A DNA stretch of 56,027 nt, taken from the IMG/VR virus record IMGVR_UViG_3300025154_001007, positions 1-56,027 of that record; one strand, given 5' to 3'. This document shows, one piece after another, positions 31,204 to 38,572 of the stretch; the stretch's first letter is position 1, and every line of letters begins with the position of its first letter. The position numbers and the translations under genes are program-made. The notes beneath the pieces are model-generated. The model searched no databases and had not been told where the DNA came from. It saw only the letters and a program-made list of their open reading frames with translations. Origin of the DNA: a virus.

Positions 31204-31441
31204 ATTTTCCTATCCCCATCAACACCCTGACGGCCATTGCTCCGGCTTGGGCGGCTTCTTTTTCGATTTCATCCTGGTTGCCACCTGACCAATAAAACTC
31301 ATTGATTGCCTTGACTGTCTCGCCTGCTTCTTCTGCGAATACCGATCCGGCATGAACTGGGTCGGTCCCCCATGTCGGAAACTTTGATTCTGCATTGTCA
31401 AGGGCATCTATAATTAGGGCTATCGCTTGGTATCTATCCAT
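31184..31441 (-). CDS. MazG-like nucleotide pyrophosphohydrolase
   Basis: An 85-residue all-helical protein. The sequence VFAEEAGETVKAINEFYW (about residues 34-51) carries the ExxE metal-binding signature of MazG-like enzymes, and EKEAAQAGAMAVRVLMGIG (about 58-77) carries the second acidic helix. Such enzymes hydrolyse NTPs or dNTPs to monophosphates and often accompany phage DNA metabolism. It follows the modification fusion gene by 10 bp. Confidence 0.78.
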   Translation of the reverse strand: MDRYQAIALIIDALDNAESKFPTWGTDPVHAGSVFAEEAGETVKAINEFYWSGGNQDEIEKEAAQAGAMAVRVLMGIGKYERKCD

Positions 31442-31451
31442 TAAACACCTC

Positions 31452-33650
31452 TTAAAGCCTACCTATGGGCGGGTAAAGTTCTCTGATTTTGCCCATATCT
31501 CCCTTGTATGCCACGATGATTTTTTGCTCTCTCTTCGGAAATTTTCGATAGTTAAGTGTAACCTTTGCATGAGATAAGCGGGTAAACTCGCACTCAAGAT
31601 AAACAATCTTGTTGTAGATATGTAACCCCTCGCCCTTGATGAAAAGCTCGTGCTCTGCTTCGCAACCGTAATAAGCCCCGTTTTTGTCTCTTGAGTCGCC
31701 TGTCATGACAACGAAGAAGCAGTTTTCATTAAGGGCGCTGATAGCTTTTCTGTACCCCGTAAAAAGCGTATCCCTGAACTGCTCGTATGTAGGTAGAGAA
31801 TTTATTTCACCCTCTGGCGGGTTCCCGTCGTAATCAACGTACTTTTCAACCCGATAGTAGGGCGGGCATGTAAATATTAAATCAAAGTTTCCATCTGGAG
31901 TGTACCGTGAGCTATCACTTCTAACCCAGGTAGCTTTTCCAGACAATCCATCGCACAGTGCATTGTTTGCATCGCATTGGTTTTGTCGTATCTCGCTTGC
32001 GATGTATTCATAACCATAACTCGCAGTTATGAAACCGAACTGAACGCCACCACCGAAAGGGTTGTAAACCCGCTTACCATTGGTTGGCATGAAAAACCTA
32101 AGAACAACTTCACAGGCTACCGGGTCTAAAACAGAAGCGTTAGCGTTGAAAGATTTGCCTTTTTTGTGCTTAACTTCTCCGTCTTCGATAACTTGTTTTG
32201 CAAGGACCACGTTTGACATTCCATTGGTGCCTTGCCAGCAGCCACCTCTTGAGGCGCACTTAGGGTTTTTAATATTGTGTCTTTCTCCCGCTGCCTCTAT
32301 CTTTTCGTTCCATTCTCGCTTCATTTTAAGCCAGTCTGAGCGAGTTGTTGTCCAGGCGTTGGTCATAGTGGCATGGGCAAGGCGCTTCATCCTAATTTGC
32401 TCCTGGGTGCCATAAACCATGTATTCAAATCCGCTAAGGGTGAGGTATGTGAAAAACCCCAAAGCCTTATAAACTGACGGACATTCAAGATCGTGTTTGG
32501 TACTGACGGTCATTATCATGGGGTAGCCAAAGGTGTTTTGCTTTATGATCTCCTTAACCATATTACCATATATAGCCTTGTCTTTCTTGTCCAAACTCAT
32601 GGCCGATTGAAGCAGGCAAAACTCATTAGCCTCATGGTTCAATTGATAAGTAAAGAATCCAGAAAAAACGCCATCTATTTTCAAAATAATAGCTGAATGT
32701 ATTTGCATATTCTTTCTTGCGGCCCGGTACGCCACACCGTCAAGAATAGCCAACTCAGCAACGTCTTTTTCATACCCTGACCCCATGACTGAATCGACTT
32801 GAACGAATTCTATTTTTTGTTCAAACACACTGAGTTGTTGAGGCATTTTTCTTAATCTCCCGTTTTGTTTTATTGCGTATCCCCACGGTACCCCGCACTG
32901 GTCTGGACAGTGCTTACACTCCCCCAGGAAAACATTATCGCTATGGATTGAAACAATCTGATTTCCAATTATGTTATCAACTGTTTTTGTTATCCCGATA
33001 TGGCCGTTTGTAAATAATGGCCCGTTAAGCCGTGGCCGTAAGGGGTTGTCTATTATTTTGAACGGCAAACTTAACAGGTAGCTTTGAAAATTGGCGCATT
33101 GCTTTGCGTATTCAGTGGTTAAAAAATTACACGTAACTATCCTTAGGACGCTTTTAATTCCCACCTTTTTAATTCTATCGGACTGCTCAAGCCGTTCTTC
33201 TATTTCTTCTTCGGTGTCAAGCGGGCTTACTGATGTGTTTATAACTGCATTGACTTTTTTAAGTCTTTCGGCCTGCCCATCTGACATTTTAAACCAGTGC
33301 TTGGTTACTATAACCGGAACCTTTAGGGTGTCCTCTAATTGCTCGCAAACCGTTACAGTGTGCTCCCAATCGTGCGATGGATCTCCGCTTACGCCTACCC
33401 TGTACCACGACAATTTGTGGCCCTTAACGGTCTTAAAAACATCTCCAAACGTGTCCTTGCCTATTTTCCGCGTAACGCTTTTTGAGAAGTCAAACCCACG
33501 CGCTTTTGCTATCTTGAAAGCGTAGCACTCTCCATAACAGCCACCGTTGGGATACCTTGAAACGCCGCAAGCACACCCCTTAACGGTATCGACGTCAAGG
33601 ACGCCCTTTAGGTTTTCTGATGCTGTCAAAATTGGTAGGTATTCAGGCAT
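31452..33650 (-). CDS. Radical-SAM-like / GNAT (Mom-like) / DNA methyltransferase fusion
   Basis: A 732-residue three-part protein. Residues 1-265 resemble a radical SAM TIM barrel with variant cysteine spacing (C26/C28, C38, C42 in GGCYGECYAF; a second cluster C245, C248, C252), related in layout to DUF5131-type proteins. Residues about 285-425 look like a GNAT fold (IHSAIILKIDGVFSGFFTY; CPSVYKALGFF), the fold of phage Mu Mom. Residues about 465-732 are a DNA methyltransferase: NPFGGG (540-545, SAM site) and TCPPYY (604-609, catalytic). Together these suggest a DNA base hypermodification enzyme, possibly for restriction evasion. Chemistry and specificity are inferred. Its gene directly follows 33651-33833 behind a strong promoter. 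Confidence 0.82.
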   Translation of the reverse strand: MPEYLPILTASENLKGVLDVDTVKGCACGVSRYPNGGCYGECYAFKIAKARGFDFSKSVTRKIGKDTFGDVFKTVKGHKLSWYRVGVSGDPSHDWEHTVTVCEQLEDTLKVPVIVTKHWFKMSDGQAERLKKVNAVINTSVSPLDTEEEIEERLEQSDRIKKVGIKSVLRIVTCNFLTTEYAKQCANFQSYLLSLPFKIIDNPLRPRLNGPLFTNGHIGITKTVDNIIGNQIVSIHSDNVFLGECKHCPDQCGVPWGYAIKQNGRLRKMPQQLSVFEQKIEFVQVDSVMGSGYEKDVAELAILDGVAYRAARKNMQIHSAIILKIDGVFSGFFTYQLNHEANEFCLLQSAMSLDKKDKAIYGNMVKEIIKQNTFGYPMIMTVSTKHDLECPSVYKALGFFTYLTLSGFEYMVYGTQEQIRMKRLAHATMTNAWTTTRSDWLKMKREWNEKIEAAGERHNIKNPKCASRGGCWQGTNGMSNVVLAKQVIEDGEVKHKKGKSFNANASVLDPVACEVVLRFFMPTNGKRVYNPFGGGVQFGFITASYGYEYIASEIRQNQCDANNALCDGLSGKATWVRSDSSRYTPDGNFDLIFTCPPYYRVEKYVDYDGNPPEGEINSLPTYEQFRDTLFTGYRKAISALNENCFFVVMTGDSRDKNGAYYGCEAEHELFIKGEGLHIYNKIVYLECEFTRLSHAKVTLNYRKFPKREQKIIVAYKGDMGKIRELYPPIGRL

Positions 33651-33833
33651 CTACTTTTCCGTTAATTTGCGGCACACCTGGTATCCCATAGCGCAAACAT
33701 GGCTATCGGCGTGGGCTATGTACTTGTAATCTGACATTTCGTCGCACATTAAAAAGCGTGCTGGTGTCCAGTATTCTTCGTCTATGTCGCGCACCTGCAC
33801 TCGGTCGCCTAATTTAAATTCGCACATATTCAC
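33651..33833 (-). CDS. Small protein, paralogue of 34274-34648
   Basis: A 60-residue protein (MNMCEFKLGDRVQVRD). It shares the pattern F.xGDRVxVRD, WxxAxF, YKYI, and CAxGxxxCR with the N-terminal half of the 34274 gene, so it is a shorter duplicate. Small-beta-barrel-like. It ends immediately before the fusion gene and follows the structured leader at 33848-33994. GGGGG precedes the start; the second ATG is also possible. Confidence 0.7.
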   Translation of the reverse strand: MNMCEFKLGDRVQVRDIDEEYWTPARFLMCDEMSDYKYIAHADSHVCAMGYQVCRKLTEK

Positions 33834-33847
33834 CCCCTGAAAGAACT

Positions 33848-33921
33848 GAGCGGCCCCGGGTCAGCGTCCGGTCCAGGGAAAACCGGAAACACTCCAGGCA
33901 CTAAATGCCTGGTGGCCGCTC
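33848..33921 (-). ncRNA. Candidate three-way-junction leader RNA
   Basis: An 8-bp closing stem (GAGCGGCC 33848-33855 with GGCCGCTC 33914-33921) encloses two hairpins: CCAGGCA/TGCCTGG (33894-33900, 33906-33912) and CCGGT/ACCGG (33868-33872, 33882-33886... inner copy at 33882). It lies in the 5' leader between the promoter at 33998-34027 and the 33651 gene. No known riboswitch class was recognised. It may control the modification operon. Confidence 0.6.
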
Positions 33922-33965
33922 AAGATTAAAATTGATTGATTCATTGGATTTCCCTGTTAAGAAGT

Positions 33966-33994
33966 GGCGGTCAAGGTTCCCAACCTCAACCGCC
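33966..33994 (-). other. Hairpin near the leader start
   Basis: GGCGGT/ACCGCC (33966-33971, 33989-33994) with inner AGGTT/AACCT (33974-33978, 33982-33986) forms a stem with a symmetric internal loop. It overlaps the expected transcription start of the 33998-34027 promoter, so only part may be in the RNA. As DNA it could be an operator. Confidence 0.5.
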
Positions 33995-33997
33995 TTA

Positions 33998-34027
33998 ACC
34001 ATATCTAAAGCGTTGCGGGAATGTCAA
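33998..34027 (-). promoter_or_regulatory. Leftward promoter TTGACA-N18-TATGGT
   Basis: TTGACA at 34027-34022 and TATGGT at 34003-33998 are separated by 18 bp. It gives the modification operon (33651, 31452, 31184 genes) its own transcription start, with a leader of about 155 nt. Confidence 0.72.
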
Positions 34028-34042
34028 CACATAAATTTAAAA

Positions 34043-34258
34043 TCAAGTTCCCATGCAAAATTTTTTCACGGCCCGCTCCTGGTGATCGGCCCGCACAGTC
34101 TCAGATTCAAGCGGGTGATCGGCGTCCAAGCGCTCGGTGATCTTCCGGGCGCAGGATACCGAACCAGTCGCGGCACATTCCAGCTCCCGCGAACGATACA
34201 GGTAAACACAGGTGTACGGGGTCCGCGATCCGCAGAACACTTTCCGATGGAATGACAT
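34043..34258 (-). CDS. Small Cys-containing protein
   Basis: A 71-residue basic protein (MSFHRKVFCGSRTPYTCVYL) with AGGA upstream of ATG 34258. Cysteines at 9, 17, 28 and 36 could bind metal. It is followed by the promoter of the modification operon. An overlapping frame 34066-34287 was not chosen because it lacks a good ribosome site. Function unknown. Confidence 0.58.
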   Translation of the reverse strand: MSFHRKVFCGSRTPYTCVYLYRSRELECAATGSVSCARKITERLDADHPLESETVRADHQERAVKKFCMGT

Positions 34259-34273
34259 GGCCGGTTCCTTTCG

Positions 34274-34648
34274 CTAAAATTGCTCAACGGGGGCTGAATA
34301 GTCGTAGTTTTTTAGCAGGGCGTAGCCACTCCAGCAAGACACATGAAGGCTCTCAAGACACCCACTATCGAAACAACCACATAGGCCGTCTTCGGTCCAA
34401 TAACTGAAAATTCTGATACGCTTATCACTCATAACATCGGTCACCGTCCACACCACGATAGGCTGCCCAGGCTTCATGTCTGGGCGGGCGTGGCGGCAAT
34501 ACTTGTGTCCTACCGCGCATTCAGAATCAACGTAGCGCGTAATATATTTATACTTCGTGTTGTCATGAACAATAAATATTGCCTGAATCCATCCAACGTC
34601 GTCGCGGTCACGTACTTCCACCCGATCCCCATACTTGAACTCTTCCAT
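34274..34648 (-). CDS. Unknown protein, longer paralogue of 33651-33833
   Basis: A 124-residue protein (MEEFKYGDRVEVRDRDDVGW) behind GGGGAGG. The first 50 residues match the 33651 gene (GDRVxVRD, YKYI, CAVGHKYCR). The second half adds strands (IVVWTVTDVMSDKRIRIFSYW) and four cysteines. A small barrel-like fold is likely. Function unknown; linkage to the modification locus is by position only. Confidence 0.72.
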   Translation of the reverse strand: MEEFKYGDRVEVRDRDDVGWIQAIFIVHDNTKYKYITRYVDSECAVGHKYCRHARPDMKPGQPIVVWTVTDVMSDKRIRIFSYWTEDGLCGCFDSGCLESLHVSCWSGYALLKNYDYSAPVEQF

Positions 34649-34670
34649 GACAACCTCCCCTTATTTCCGT

Positions 34671-35076
34671 TTATTTTTTAGACCACATGTTAACGCTTGT
34701 TAGCGAAATATGTTTCCACGCCAGGCCACGCCTGATTTTGCCAACCATTTCTGGTGTTATGCCGTACTTTTGGGCTATGTGAGAATGCGGAGAAGTTGAC
34801 CTTAGAATCTCTATAACCTGGTGTTCTTTGAGCTTACTGTTGTACATTTTTTCTCCGCATGGTTGAGTACCTGTTATCTTTTTATCTCTTTGGTTCTCAA
34901 GCCTTGTTGCTATTTTTATATTACAGGCCCACATTGTAGGCTTTAGCTTCCTGCCTCGATGAAAACGCTCTCCTTTTTCACAGGCTATAAATCTATCACT
35001 GCTCAACACGTTTCCTCTGCTTGATATTTTGTAAATGCCTTCAAAGCCAATCACGTCGGCGCCATTCTTCGAACAT
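34671..35076 (-). pseudogene. Decayed NUMOD4/HNH homing endonuclease
   Basis: ATG 35076 begins MFEEWR, but an extra base near 35058-35061 shifts the frame. The neighbouring frame continues with the NUMOD4 motif DVIGFEGIYKISSRGNVLSS. After KLKPT, where intact members carry the HNH catalytic core, the sequence jumps directly to the C-terminal DNA-binding part (NSKLKEHQVIEIL, AQKYGITPEMVGKIRRG). So the nuclease core is missing and the start is frameshifted. This looks like a degenerating mobile gene; reuse as a DNA-binding protein is possible if a TTG at 35102 is used. Confidence 0.7.
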
Positions 35077-35088
35077 TTAAAATCCCTT

Positions 35089-35505
35089 TCATGAAAAATC
35101 AATAATCCTCAAAAGTTCTTCTTCTTTTATCCTATCTCCCCAAACAGAAAGGAACGCGTCTATACAATCTTTGAACATACTCCTGAATGTTTCCTCGTCC
35201 ATCTTGTCAAAGGCTATCGAATCCGCATCGAATATCTGGTATCCATTAGGGGCGGTTATGATATTGAAGTGGCCAGACTTCATGATGATCCATTTGCGAT
35301 AGTGCTTTGCGTTATCAAAATGGTCCTGAATATCGAAAGTGGTTTCTATAAAGGCAAAAAATCTTTTATGGTTCTCGTAGTTGCGGGGAAAGCTATACTT
35401 GACCCTGATGACCTGACCGTGCCGCATCTTTGAAATGATCTCAATAGCGGCTTCATCGGCAGGTGCGAGAATGCCGTTAATTTTTTTTAGATGTATTTCG
35501 CTCAT
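35089..35505 (-). CDS. DUF1367-family phage protein
   Basis: A 138-residue protein. It matches the DUF1367 pattern of phage recombination/Nin-region proteins: ILAPADEAAIEII near the start, FPRNYENHKRFFAFIETTFD (about residues 39-58), HYRKWIIMKSGHFN, and the C-terminal SIAFDKMDEETFRSMFKDCIDAFL. The molecular role is unknown; neighbours in other phages suggest DNA metabolism. The start is ATG 35505, within the overlapping end of the 35477 gene. Confidence 0.78.
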   Translation of the reverse strand: MSEIHLKKINGILAPADEAAIEIISKMRHGQVIRVKYSFPRNYENHKRFFAFIETTFDIQDHFDNAKHYRKWIIMKSGHFNIITAPNGYQIFDADSIAFDKMDEETFRSMFKDCIDAFLSVWGDRIKEEELLRIIDFS

Positions 35506-35626
35506 CTTTTGCGGTATCCCACCATGCAGATTTGCAATTTGGGCAAATCCTAACTTCTGTTTTACGCGGGTTCCAGGTATGCCCGCATCGTTTACATTTA
35601 AGCTGCATTTTAATCTTTATTTTCAT
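35477..35626 (-). CDS. Small zinc-ribbon protein (MKIKIK family), copy 1
   Basis: A 49-residue protein with CKRCGHTW and ICPNCKS (C11, C14, C29, C32), a minimal zinc ribbon. It shares the start MKIKIK and the ribbon with the gene at 40269-40391. It overlaps the DUF1367 gene start by 29 nt. Probable nucleic-acid or protein-binding module; function unknown. Confidence 0.75.
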   Translation of the reverse strand: MKIKIKMQLKCKRCGHTWNPRKTEVRICPNCKSAWWDTAKDERNTSKKN

Positions 35627-35676
35627 GGTATGATATTACCTTATAGGTTTACTTATGTCAATAAGTTTGTACACGT

Positions 35677-35865
35677 TCATTCTGCCCTCATATTACAAGC
35701 CTCTATCGCGTTTTGCTCGGTTTGGTAGTCAATGAACACGGCTTCAAGCATCGGGCAGTTGTCGGCGTGATCGCCTAATAGGCTGAATGTTGTTCTGTAT
35801 TTCAACTCGTTCGGCATTATTACCATTTTACACCCGCAATAGGCGCATGGCTTTAACTCTGGCAT
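35677..35865 (-). CDS. Lar-like zinc-ribbon protein
   Basis: A 62-residue protein: MPELKPCAYCGC at the start, a second Cys in NCPML, and the NAIEACNMRAE end, a pattern close to phage Lar family (restriction alleviation) proteins whose ends read EAWNRR. The canonical Trp is replaced by Cys-Asn. Lar proteins modulate type I restriction; only the fold is suggested here. Confidence 0.62.
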   Translation of the reverse strand: MPELKPCAYCGCKMVIMPNELKYRTTFSLLGDHADNCPMLEAVFIDYQTEQNAIEACNMRAE

Positions 35866-36051
35866 TTATCCTCCTTATTTTTCTCTCTCATCCTTTTTGC
35901 GACGGTCAAGACGCGCTCCCAGCACCGTGGCCCCATCTGCCGTGTAACGCTCTGGTGATCTCGTAACGGCCGGCCTCATAGGGCGCACAGGGTCGGCTTG
36001 CAGGGGCTTTCGTGGAAGATTGGGAGTTGGTTCATGGGGTTGCTTTCCATG
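35866..36051 (-). other. 186-bp gap, possible very short ORF
   Basis: It contains the ribosome site of the 35865 gene (GGAGG). A frame ending near 35875 reads MRPAVTRSPERYTADGATVL from ATG 35977 or so but has no ribosome site; the upstream part of that frame lacks a start. No hairpin or promoter was seen. Confidence 0.35.
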
Positions 36052-36237
36052 TCATTCCGTGGCTTTCCAAATTTCAAAATGAGTTTTGATCTTTGGGTGC
36101 TTTTCCAGAATCCTATCCACGGATGAGGCGGCCTGATTTGCAATCAACATGGACGAGTCTCTACCTGTAGCTTTTTCTGATGCCTCTATGATTTTATACA
36201 ACTCCCACGCTATGTCGCTGGCTTCTTTTGTGTTCAC
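36052..36237 (-). CDS. Small helical unknown protein
   Basis: A 61-residue protein (MNTKEASDIAWELYKIIEAS) with three short helices and no cysteines. ATG 36237 follows GAATGGAGAAG. Function unknown. Confidence 0.68.
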   Translation of the reverse strand: MNTKEASDIAWELYKIIEASEKATGRDSSMLIANQAASSVDRILEKHPKIKTHFEIWKATE

Positions 36238-36253
36238 GATGCTTCTCCATTCG

Positions 36254-36736
36254 TTACGGGCCTATCTTGTTTTCCAAATAAAGCTGGTGGCTACCCTTCG
36301 CGTAACCGTTGCGTGCGTTTTCGGCTACCACTCGTTTCCACTCCTTCGGGTCCGTGATTCCTGGACCGAATCTTTCAGCCCGATAATTGAGCCACAACCA
36401 CCAATAGGGAGCCTCAAGCCACGATCTTTTATCGGGCACATATAGCGCTGAACGCGGATATCCAGTGCCTTTGGAATGCCCGGCAACCATCAAAAACCCC
36501 TTTAAACCGAAAAGCTTGCCAGCAATGCGTGCCCCAAGAATCCAGTGGCCCGCTTTTTGTTTTGGGTCACTTAGGTATTGCTTGCCGATATGCCCTATGT
36601 CGTGGAGAAAGATGCAGACCAACTCCCAAAATTTAGGCCAGCGCCGATATTCTTTGTGCCATGCGACAAGCACGCATAGGGGATGAATCAAAAAACTGTG
36701 ACACCCAATCAGGTATGAAATGGTTCCTTCGGTCAT
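36254..36736 (-). CDS. HD-domain phosphohydrolase-like protein
   Basis: A 160-residue protein from ATG 36736 (GGGAG upstream). The metal-binding pattern has H in GCHSF, then a central FLHDIGHIG (about residues 49-57, the HD pair) and AGHSKG (about 88-93). Such HD enzymes hydrolyse nucleotides or cyclic nucleotides. Aromatic-rich helices (PYWWLWLNY) follow. With the MazG-like and Nmad1-like genes it suggests nucleotide pool adjustment. Substrate unknown. Confidence 0.72.
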   Translation of the reverse strand: MTEGTISYLIGCHSFLIHPLCVLVAWHKEYRRWPKFWELVCIFLHDIGHIGKQYLSDPKQKAGHWILGARIAGKLFGLKGFLMVAGHSKGTGYPRSALYVPDKRSWLEAPYWWLWLNYRAERFGPGITDPKEWKRVVAENARNGYAKGSHQLYLENKIGP

Positions 36737-36765
36737 AGCCACGCACTCCCTATCGTTCAATGTCG

Positions 36766-37077
36766 TTACGGTGCCTTGTTGAGCAACGCCGAAAAGGTCT
36801 TGGCTCGCTCGTTGTTGCAATGCTCGATGTTTTTATTTATGTCCTCGAAGTTGACTTTCTTGCGTGATTTTTGAAGCGTGTATCCGTGCCGCGCCATGAA
36901 CCATAAAAACATATCTATCGTGTAAATATGAGCATCTACCCATGATAGACGTTCGGTGATTTCATGTTCTGTCAGATTGTGGACGGCCTTAAATAAATCT
37001 TTTTGATCGTGAAAATCGCGCATGAAGGTCGGCAGGTGTTCGCCCTTTTTGCGCCATTCTTTTAATTCGCCGTCCAT
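36766..37077 (-). CDS. Conserved phage protein of unknown function
   Basis: A 103-residue protein from ATG 37077 (GGGAG upstream). The segments LPTFMRDFHDQKDLFKAVHN and WVDAHIYTIDMFLWFMARHGYTLQKSR form a recognisable conserved phage family found among early genes; no function is known. All helical. It precedes the HD gene by about 30 bp. Confidence 0.75.
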   Translation of the reverse strand: MDGELKEWRKKGEHLPTFMRDFHDQKDLFKAVHNLTEHEITERLSWVDAHIYTIDMFLWFMARHGYTLQKSRKKVNFEDINKNIEHCNNERAKTFSALLNKAP

Positions 37078-37103
37078 GTCCCTTCTCCCTATCGTTAAGT
37101 TGT

Positions 37104-37559
37104 TCAAATCTCCAAAGCCTCGAAAACCACCGCCGCCCGATACCCATCCGGTTCCGAATACTCGCAAGCCGGATCGAAGCAGACCATTAGGTTTTCGGTT
37201 TCGTGTAACAGCCTTTCAAAGGCCGCTTGCTTCCGTCCGGGCTTCATATAGGCGAGTTGGTCAACTATTAAGCAAATGAGCATCGAAAGCGGTTCCTCTG
37301 CCGTGAACTCTCCACCAGGAAAGCACCGATCATGGAACAGGTCTATCGCCGTCTTGATACGCTCTATGTCCTTTTGGGATAGTCTGCCATTAGGCTCGGC
37401 CCTGAGTAGCGCCACGGCCTCGTCACAGGCTTTGATTGCGTCGGTTCGCAGGGCTTGGAACATGTCGCTTTTGTCGGCTCCTTGATCGGACATCATATTA
37501 AGGAAACCCTCTAACAAGGCACAGATGGTTGATTGGCGTCTTATTGATTGGCTGGCCAT
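37104..37559 (-). CDS. Unknown helical protein
   Basis: A 151-residue protein from ATG 37559 (GGGAG upstream). Helices throughout (ICALLEGFLNMM; DAIKACDEAVALLRAEP; LSMLICLIVDQLAYM). Three cysteines near the middle and C terminus. No family recognised. Confidence 0.7.
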   Translation of the reverse strand: MASQSIRRQSTICALLEGFLNMMSDQGADKSDMFQALRTDAIKACDEAVALLRAEPNGRLSQKDIERIKTAIDLFHDRCFPGGEFTAEEPLSMLICLIVDQLAYMKPGRKQAAFERLLHETENLMVCFDPACEYSEPDGYRAAVVFEALEI

Positions 37560-37607
37560 GGCTACTCCCACATATGCCGAAAGTCAGAAAAGAAGCTATT
37601 TCTCATT

Positions 37608-37808
37608 TTAAATGAGAGCCAAAAATAATCGATTTGCAGTGATTCGCCCAATGATATGTAATACATGCTTCGTCCTCCCAGGCCCGCCCCGCGATGAGCC
37701 ACGGCGGGCCGTTATGGTTTGCAGGTCGTACTGCCGCACTACGGCCTTTCGGCGGTTCGCGGTGTCAGGCGTACCGGGTCCAAGTCTATTCCAAATCAGC
37801 CCGGACAA
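37608..37808 (-). CDS. Doubtful small basic protein
   Basis: A 66-residue Arg-rich frame with TTG start at 37808 overlapping the stop of the upstream gene (TTGTCCGGGCTGA). The composition is compatible with a short DNA-binding protein, but there is no ribosome site. A GGCCCGCC/GGCGGGCC hairpin lies inside (37681-37688, 37703-37710). It may be noncoding. Confidence 0.35.
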   Translation of the reverse strand: MSGLIWNRLGPGTPDTANRRKAVVRQYDLQTITARRGSSRGGPGRTKHVLHIIGRITANRLFLALI

Positions 37809-38143
37809 CCCTGTACCGTGCGCCGCGCCACGCGATCCTTCAGCATCCCCTCAAGGAGAATGAGATACGCGATATTATCGCCAACCTTTTCATCAATTAT
37901 CTCGTCAGTGAGCTTTTCCGGGCAGTTCTCGGCCCAATCGATCATGTCGGCCACGGATACCTCATGCTTCAGCATCATGCCCTTGAGCGCCCTCTCGGGC
38001 GTCGTGTTGGCGATCCTGGCGGCTACGTGAAAGTTATGGAAGCGGTCGTTATCCGTTGCGTACTCCCCGGCCTTCTTGGTGAGGATTCTTTTGATTTCGT
38101 GGCATCGATTGTTCACTACATTGTTGAATTGATCCGCGTTCAT
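37796..38143 (-). CDS. Nmad1/DUF1599-like protein
   Basis: A 115-residue helical protein from ATG 38143 (GAGG upstream). The sequence CHEIKRILTKKAGEYATDNDRFHNFHVAARI and the C-terminal DEKVGDNIAYLILLEGML follow the pattern of nucleotide-modification-associated domain 1 (PF07659), a MazG-like helical family linked by comparative genomics to modified-nucleotide metabolism in phages. Assignment is by motif memory, not search. Confidence 0.6.
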   Translation of the reverse strand: MNADQFNNVVNNRCHEIKRILTKKAGEYATDNDRFHNFHVAARIANTTPERALKGMMLKHEVSVADMIDWAENCPEKLTDEIIDEKVGDNIAYLILLEGMLKDRVARRTVQGCPG

Positions 38144-38270
38144 CCTCGATTCCTTTCTGATAGTTGGTTGCAATCCTCTTTTCACACTCTGGGCAAAGCC
38201 ATTGCTCGGTTTCTCGTTTTTCTTGATATGATCCTCGGCAGCGTAGGCACCAAATCCATCGGTCGGTCAT
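38049..38270 (-). CDS. Small zinc-ribbon protein
   Basis: A 73-residue protein from ATG 38270 (GAGGTG upstream): MTDRWIWCLRCRG (C8, C11) and WLCPECEKRI (C26, C29) make one ribbon. The last 95 nt overlap the Nmad1-like gene in another frame, so the true end may be a trimmed or dispensable tail. Function unknown. Confidence 0.62.
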   Translation of the reverse strand: MTDRWIWCLRCRGSYQEKRETEQWLCPECEKRIATNYQKGIEDERGSIQQCSEQSMPRNQKNPHQEGRGVRNG

Positions 38271-38572
38271 GTCCACCTCGGGGCGTGTTCTCCACCGTTG
38301 TCGATATGACACCGGGGGCACTTCCAGGTGGAGTTCTCAAGGCTATCCGGGCCCCCACGGCCTTTGCCCTTGATGTGGGCCCGGTGGCCGCAGGCAAAAA
38401 CATCGAAGCTCCCGTCCTGGTCATACAGCGGCGCGAACGTCCCGCAGCCGGAGCATATGCCGTTGGCCTGCTCGTAGACCTGGCGGCGCAGTTCTGTTTC
38501 TGCTTTGCCGGTCAACCGGATGGGTGCGGACTTGGGCACCGCTGCGTATGACCAATCGATCTTGGGCTTCAT
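38267..38572 (-). CDS. HNH endonuclease
   Basis: A 101-residue protein from ATG 38572. A CSGCG pair (about residues 36-40), FACGHRAHIKGKGRGGPDSLENSTWKC core (about 56-82) and CPRCH near the end make a compact HNH/zinc nuclease. It lacks the NUMOD or HTH parts of homing endonucleases, so it may be a phage housekeeping nuclease. It overlaps neighbours by ATGA on both sides. Confidence 0.82.
   Translation of the reverse strand: MKPKIDWSYAAVPKSAPIRLTGKAETELRRQVYEQANGICSGCGTFAPLYDQDGSFDVFACGHRAHIKGKGRGGPDSLENSTWKCPRCHIDNGGEHAPRWT

Noticed and set aside
31184-38143. 2-aminoadenine (Z) genome pathway
   Set aside because: HD and MazG-like genes are present, but no PurZ-like adenylosuccinate synthetase or dedicated polymerase was seen.
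37694-38551. Rightward 285-codon frame
   Set aside because: It lies antisense to three genes with ribosome sites and conserved domains (Nmad1-like, zinc ribbon, HNH). No ribosome site or motif of its own.
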